From Labeo rohita (lineage: Eukaryota > Chordata > Actinopteri > Cypriniformes > Cyprinidae): 64,000 nt of DNA. A model generated the notes under the pieces. That model was given only the letters and a program-made list of their open reading frames with translations. It had not been told where the DNA came from and searched no databases. Shown in pieces: positions 61,201-64,000 of the stretch (the stretch's first letter is position 1; every line of letters begins with the position of its first letter). Location: contig NC_066885.1 of NCBI RefSeq assembly GCF_022985175.1, positions 14,697,560 through 14,761,559 on the forward strand. The letters run 5' to 3'. A program made the translations under genes and the position numbers.

Positions 61201-62884
61201 TTATCTGCCAGTTCTTCACCTTACCTCTTCACCTCTCAAGCTCTGTCAGCTTGGATGAAATATTAGATTGCGTTGAAGCCCAGGCTGTGGCTGGGCCATT
61301 CAGGGATATTTACAGAGTTGTCTATAAGCCACTCTTGTTGTGTGCTTAGAGTCATTGTCCTGTTGGAAGATGAACCTTCTGCCCAGTCTGCTCTGGACTG
61401 GGTTTTCATTAATGCTATCTCAGTATTTTGGTGCATTGAGCTTTCCTTCTGCTCTGATGAGTCCCTCAGTCCCTGCCGCTGAAAAACAGCCCCACAGCAT
61501 AAGGCTGCTACCATCACAATTTACCTCTGAGATGGTACTCTGCAGGTGATGAGCAGTGCTTGGTTTCCTTCAAACATGATGCTTGGAATTGAGGTCCATC
61601 AGACCAGAGAATCTTGTTTCTTACAATCTGGGAGTTCTTTAGGTGCTTTTTTGCCAATTCCAAGTGGGTTTTGTTCACTGAGGAGAGGATTGGTGGAGTG
61701 TTGCAGTGATGTTTGTCCTTCTGTAAGTTTCTTCAATCTGCATATATGATCATGGAGCTCAACTAGAATGACCATCAGCCTCTTGGTCACCAGTCTAACC
61801 AAGCCGCTTCTACATCAATTGCTCAGTTTGGCCAGGAGCCCAGCTCTAGGATGAGTCCTAGTTGTCCAAAGCGTCTTCCATTTTGGATAATGGAGGCTAC
61901 ATGCTTCTGTAAACCTTCAATGCAGCAGAATTTTTTTTTTCTGAACTCTTCCCCAAATCCGTGGCTTGACGCAAGCTGTTTCTGAACTCTACAGGCAGTT
62001 ATTTTGACTTCAGAGCTTGGTTTTTTACTCTGATATGCATTTTCAATAGTCTTTCTTCTGACATTATACTTTATTTTTAAACCATACACATTAAATGGCT
62101 GTATTGCCACCTGATTCTTTGCTGTGTTGTTCTTCAGTTCATTGCTTCATCAATTTTACCTTACATGAAATGTTGTTTAATCATTTTGTCCTTGTCTCAG
62201 GAGGTCACTGAGGACAGCAGCACTGAGGCACTGCAGGCACAGCTGGCTGCAAAGGAGGCAGAGATCCAGAAACTAAAGGAAGAGCTCCGTGTCAGTGTCA
62301 TAGACAGCAGCCTTCGGAGAAACTCATCAACCCAGGTTTAACATACATGTCTTATTACTGCCATTCACTAGTTACCTTTGATGATTCATCATTAGAGTCT
62401 GCGTATGACAAATATAATCACCATCAAAAGACCAAGATCGTAATTTGAAGTGACTTTATACTCAGTGTTCTCAGATAGACAGCATTTTGGCGTATGTACA
62501 AAACACATTGCTAAGTGGCCTTGTCCTTCAATCATATTCACCTCAGGAAAAAAAAAGTATTTTCAGGAAAAAAAGTTATTTTCACTTCTTGGTACATCAA
62601 TATGTCTTTCAAAGAATTCCCCACACTGTTTTGTCCACATGCATTCATTCAGGCAGTTTCTCAGTATATATTTGTACCGACCTGAGGTGATACGTGTGGT
62701 TTATTAGACATTCTGTAGCTGTTTATTAAATGGAGTTTATAATTAGATGTAGAGTGAGGAATGTTAATTGACTGTCTCTTAATTGCTGTGCTAGACGTTG
62801 GAAGCCGAATTATCTGATATGAAACCTCTGAACACCAGCACACTTAAATACGCAACTGGAACCAGAGGATCTGTCAGCAGTCAG
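44347..62884 (+). CDS. kif20b: Kinesin family member 20B (M-phase phosphoprotein 1), 28 coding exons, 3' end outside window
   Basis: Coding exons are 44347-44454, 44575-44664, 44833-44952, 45747-45885, 46607-46791, 46878-46929, 47034-47237, 48708-48819, 48920-48991, 49077-49223, 49328-49484, 50502-50753, 50959-51098, 51222-51351, 51481-51688, 52171-52220, 52374-52493, 53864-54011, 54734-55640, 57786-57924, 58041-58163, 58259-58319, 58453-58578, 58807-58925, 59022-59177, 59927-60103, 62201-62335 and 62795-62884. They join in frame to 4467 nt (1489 codons), and the last donor (GTAAAA at 62885) leads on. Human KIF20B is about 1820 aa, so roughly the final 15-20% is missing. Order: short N-terminal extension, kinesin-6 motor (about 46-462), acidic neck region, long coiled-coil stalk. 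The family is a plus-end-directed motor of the central spindle and midbody needed for abscission, with roles in neural development. The start is the first of two adjacent ATGs six bases into the exon. Confidence 0.95.
44953..45746 (+). other. kif20b: GC-AG intron of kif20b
   Basis: The exon before it ends TCTCAG and the intron begins GCAAGC, while the acceptor is TTTTTAG before GTTTATGG. Joining here gives QFSQ-VYGS, aligned with human FSFSK-VFGP, so the boundary is well constrained and no in-frame GT alternative is available at the same position. Confidence 0.8.
46185..46432. mobile_element. kif20b: Truncated family F element in a kif20b intron
   Basis: Starts TTACCAGTCAAATGG and ends ACTTTTGACTGGTAGTGTA. 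The middle is deleted relative to other copies. Confidence 0.75.
47318..48213. mobile_element. kif20b: Complete foldback family A element in a kif20b intron
   Basis: The left arm (GGAGAACTCCACTTCTAGAA onward) and the right arm (to TTCTGGAAGTGGACTTCTCC) are inverted over about 150 bp, including CATCCAAGATGTTCATGTCT and its complement. TTAA lies at both borders, which would suit a TTAA target-site duplication. No transposase frame is present. Confidence 0.85.
49231..49262. repeat. kif20b: T homopolymer between kif20b coding exons 10 and 11
   Basis: About 30 T residues follow eight bases after the donor of exon 49077-49223. Confidence 0.9.
49941..50190. mobile_element. kif20b: Family B element in a kif20b intron
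   Basis: TTTAAAGGAATAGTTCACTC and GGGTGAACTACCCCTTTAA are inverted ends. A homopolymer of about 25 T lies inside. Fragments of the same family lie at about 49530-49590 and 50280-50330. Confidence 0.8.
50502..50753 (+). other. kif20b: kif20b neck exon with acidic tract
   Basis: This 84-codon phase-0 exon (residues 463-546) follows the motor directly. It starts with a basic, hydrophobic segment, contains the conserved W-x-x-S-L-E-D-V motif, and then an acidic tract with three E/D-rich runs. Human KIF20B has the same arrangement (SWENSLEDLMEDED). It separates the motor from the coiled-coil stalk. Confidence 0.88.
51190..51212. repeat. kif20b: T homopolymer forming the pyrimidine tract of a kif20b exon
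   Basis: More than 20 T residues end about ten bases before the acceptor of exon 51222-51351. Confidence 0.9.
51453..51478. repeat. kif20b: (GT)13 microsatellite abutting a kif20b splice acceptor
   Basis: Thirteen GT units run directly into the AG at 51479-51480 that precedes exon 51481-51688. No separate polypyrimidine tract lies between them. Confidence 0.95.
52544..52915. mobile_element. kif20b: Family F-like element in a kif20b intron
   Basis: Begins ACACTACTGTTCAAACATTT and ends AACTTTTGAACAGTAGTGTA, inverted repeats, with TTTATTTGATCAAAAATCC internally. Confidence 0.8.
52922..53608. mobile_element. kif20b: Family D element in a kif20b intron
   Basis: TTAAAGGGGTCATTGGATGC and the right end CATCCAATGACCCCTTTAA are inverted repeats, matching the copy at 15368. 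It is longer, with an insert at about 53190-53340. Confidence 0.88.
53864..54145 (+). other. kif20b: kif20b exon with alternative read-through terminal form
   Basis: The splice version ends at 54011 (AAAG followed by GTACAG) after a DEQPPLKK motif that matches human KIF20B. If the donor is not used, the same frame continues to a TGA at 54143-54145, and an AATAAA lies about 100 nt later (54243). The same interval is open in a second frame (53724-54137). A truncated, intronically polyadenylated isoform ending in a basic tail is therefore possible. This is inference from sequence only. Confidence 0.4.
55814..56730. mobile_element. kif20b: Family H element, 3'-truncated, in a kif20b intron
   Basis: Starts TACAGTTGAGGTCAAAAGTT and follows the element at 31721 to the AATTTGTGGGACCTGAAGGA segment near 56695. 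The right terminal repeat is missing. Confidence 0.8.
59219..59882. mobile_element. kif20b: Family F element in a kif20b intron
   Basis: Begins TACACTACCAGTCAAGTAAG and ends ACTTCTGACTGGTACTGTA. ATTTATTTGATCCAAAATAC and its inverse AAATAAATG occur near the ends. Confidence 0.8.
60865..60950. repeat. Fragment of a dispersed repeat (CGATCAGGCATAAC type)
   Basis: The words TACACCGATCAGGCATAACA and TTATGACCACTGACAGGTGA form the known end of an abundant fish DNA transposon. Only about 85 bp is present, next to the Tc1 relic. Confidence 0.5.
61000..62115 (-). pseudogene. Degenerate Tc1-type transposase in a kif20b intron
   Basis: Minus-strand fragments in three frames correspond in order to a Tc1 transposase. 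Near 62000-61830 is a helix-turn-helix-like piece (ASIIQNGRRFGQLG), then LVTKRLM near 61790, and near 61300 the NIPEWPSHSLGFN remnant of the usual EWPxxSPDLN motif. The conserved proline-aspartate of that motif is lost (SLGF), and frameshifts and stops separate the pieces. It is antisense to kif20b and cannot be functional. Confidence 0.75.
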
Positions 62885-63003
62885 GTAAAATAGAAATACA
62901 TCTTGTTTATCATTTAATTGTAAAAATGTCAATTACTTTCTGTTGCTTGCTTATAATTGTTACTCTTTCAGTTTTTCATTTAGCTGGTACCCAATTTGTG
63001 CAA

Positions 63004-63042
63004 TAGTAGATGCACAGTGTTTTTGTTTTTTTTTTTTTTTTG
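63004..63042. repeat. T-rich tract
   Basis: A run of T interrupted by one G lies in the kif20b intron after exon 62795-62884. Confidence 0.7.
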
Positions 63043-63195
63043 GCCAATTGTAACACACAAACACATATTCATCTTTCTTAGTTTTAAACCATCTGTCACT
63101 GACAACAGACAACACCACAAGGGAAAGTTGTTATGCAGCCACTAGTGATATAATGAATGAATTTATTAATACATTATTGTTTCCTTCTAATTCAA

Positions 63196-63600
63196 GGCAA
63201 AGTTCACGTACAAATGAAAATTCTGTCATTTATTACGCACTCTCATGTTATTCCAAACCCGTAAGACCTTCGTTCATCTTTGGAACACAAATTTAGGTAT
63301 CATTGGTGAAATCCGAGAGCTTTTTGACCCTGCATAGACAGCAATGCAACTACCACGTTCACAGCCAGTGGTTTGACATTTATTTTTTGAAGTTACGAGA
63401 ATACTTTTTGAGCACAAAGAAAACAAAAATGACTTTATTCAACAATTTCTTCTCTTCCATGTCAGCCTTCGACGCACGTTTACGAGAGTACCACGATAAG
63501 CGCAGGAATGCACACACATACGCATGCTGTCGCAAATGTGCGTGAAAGACTGTCACGGAAGAGAAATTGCTGAATAAAATCGTTATTTTTTTTCTAGAAG
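63196..63600. mobile_element. kif20b: Truncated family B element
   Basis: Begins AAAGTTCACGTACAAATGAA and has ATTCTGTCATTTATT, AACCCGTAAGACCTTCGTTC and CAACAATTTCTTCTCTTCC as in other copies. The right terminus is replaced by a family H element. Confidence 0.75.
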
Positions 63601-64000
63601 AAAACACAAAGCATTAAGAGCCGGAGGGTGAAAACATTTTGAATTTGAAGATCAGGGTAAATTTACCCCCCAGTTCTTAATGCATTGTGTTTCCTTCTGG
63701 AGCATCAGTGAGCGTTTGAACCTTCTGTAGTAGTTGCATATGAGTCCCTCAGTTGTCCTCAGTGTGAAAAGATGGATCTCAAAATCATACAGTCATTGTT
63801 GGAAAGAATTCAAATACACAACTATGCTGAAAAAAACAAAGAATTTTTTGGGTCCTGAAGGATTTTTCTGAGAAACAGCAGGCAGTTTAACTGTTCAGGA
63901 CGAACAAGGGACTCATGAACAACTATCACTAAACAAAAAATGGATCATTCAGGTAACAACACAGTGTTAAGAATCAAGTGTATGTAAACTTTTGAACAGG
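63600..64000. mobile_element. kif20b: Family H element running off the window
   Basis: Matches the second half of the 31721 element, read in order from GCATTAAGAGC through AAAGATGGATCTCAAAATCA to GTGTATGTAAACTTTTGAAC. It continues past base 64000. Confidence 0.8.

Larger units (their letters stand above)
50959..62884 (+). other. kif20b: kif20b coiled-coil stalk exons
   Basis: Exons from 50959 onward (residues 547-1489) are dominated by E, K, Q, L and R with heptad-like spacing. The 907-bp exon 54734-55640 contains a very E/R-rich stretch near its end (about 55485-55580). Segments such as DLREKLCDSKKQIQQVQKE (57850-57924) and the AEERRNQDM / DDRERHARQQ region (59090-59170) align by eye with the distal stalk of human KIF20B. 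The loss of a single GCN4-like periodicity cannot be judged without a coiled-coil predictor. Confidence 0.88.

Noticed and set aside
1..64000. tRNA, rRNA, CRISPR arrays and bacterial-type operons
   Set aside because: None was seen. The spliced genes and fish transposons show a vertebrate nuclear locus, and the tandem arrays present are microsatellites or transposon-derived.

Overview
This is a stretch of vertebrate nuclear DNA, almost certainly from a teleost fish and most likely a cyprinid. The genes are intron-rich with GT-AG splicing, the background is AT-rich, and most of the non-coding space is filled with non-autonomous DNA transposons with inverted repeats, palindromic Tc1-type elements and old Tc1 relics of the kind abundant in zebrafish and carp genomes. 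I cannot name the species from sequence alone.

Three protein-coding genes can be assembled exon by exon. (1) pcgf5, a Polycomb RING-finger gene, lies on the minus strand. Its coding exons run from 19410 down to 12567, a probable untranslated first exon lies near 21.5-21.8 kb in a CpG-rich patch, and the protein is 235 aa. (2) ankrd1 (cardiac ankyrin repeat protein) is on the plus strand, coding 37300-42055, 9 exons, 320 aa, with a TATA box at 37124 and a poly(A) signal at 42622. (3) kif20b, a kinesin-6 mitotic motor, is on the plus strand from about 43.9 kb. 28 coding exons (44347-62884, 1489 codons) are present, and the C-terminal end lies beyond the window. pcgf5 and ankrd1 are head to head, as at human 10q23. 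kif20b follows ankrd1 directly in the same orientation, whereas in the human genome HTR7 and RPP30 lie between them and KIF20B points the other way.

Layout: 1-12.5 kb has no recognised gene. It holds an approximate 0.9-kb tandem duplication, foldback elements, an internally deleted Tc1-type transposon, a nested pair of inverted-repeat elements, and one candidate orphan 3' exon (5742-5961, minus). 12.5-21.8 kb is pcgf5. 21.8-37.1 kb is a gene-poor gap with a 1-kb foldback, further inverted-repeat elements, a nearly complete palindromic Tc1-type element and an unexplained 161-codon ORF. 37.1-42.6 kb is ankrd1. 42.7-43.3 kb is a transposon. 43.8 kb to the end is kif20b, whose introns are packed with the same transposon families.

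The three genes are not a functional pathway: pcgf5 acts in chromatin (PRC1.5), ankrd1 in striated muscle sarcomere and nucleus, and kif20b in late mitosis and cytokinesis. Their adjacency reflects conserved vertebrate synteny. The most useful second looks are a (GT)13 microsatellite that forms the 3' splice region of a kif20b exon, a GC-AG intron in kif20b, a kif20b exon with two long open frames followed by an intronic poly(A) signal, and two orphan open regions with poly(A) signals. I did not find a new type of biological system.
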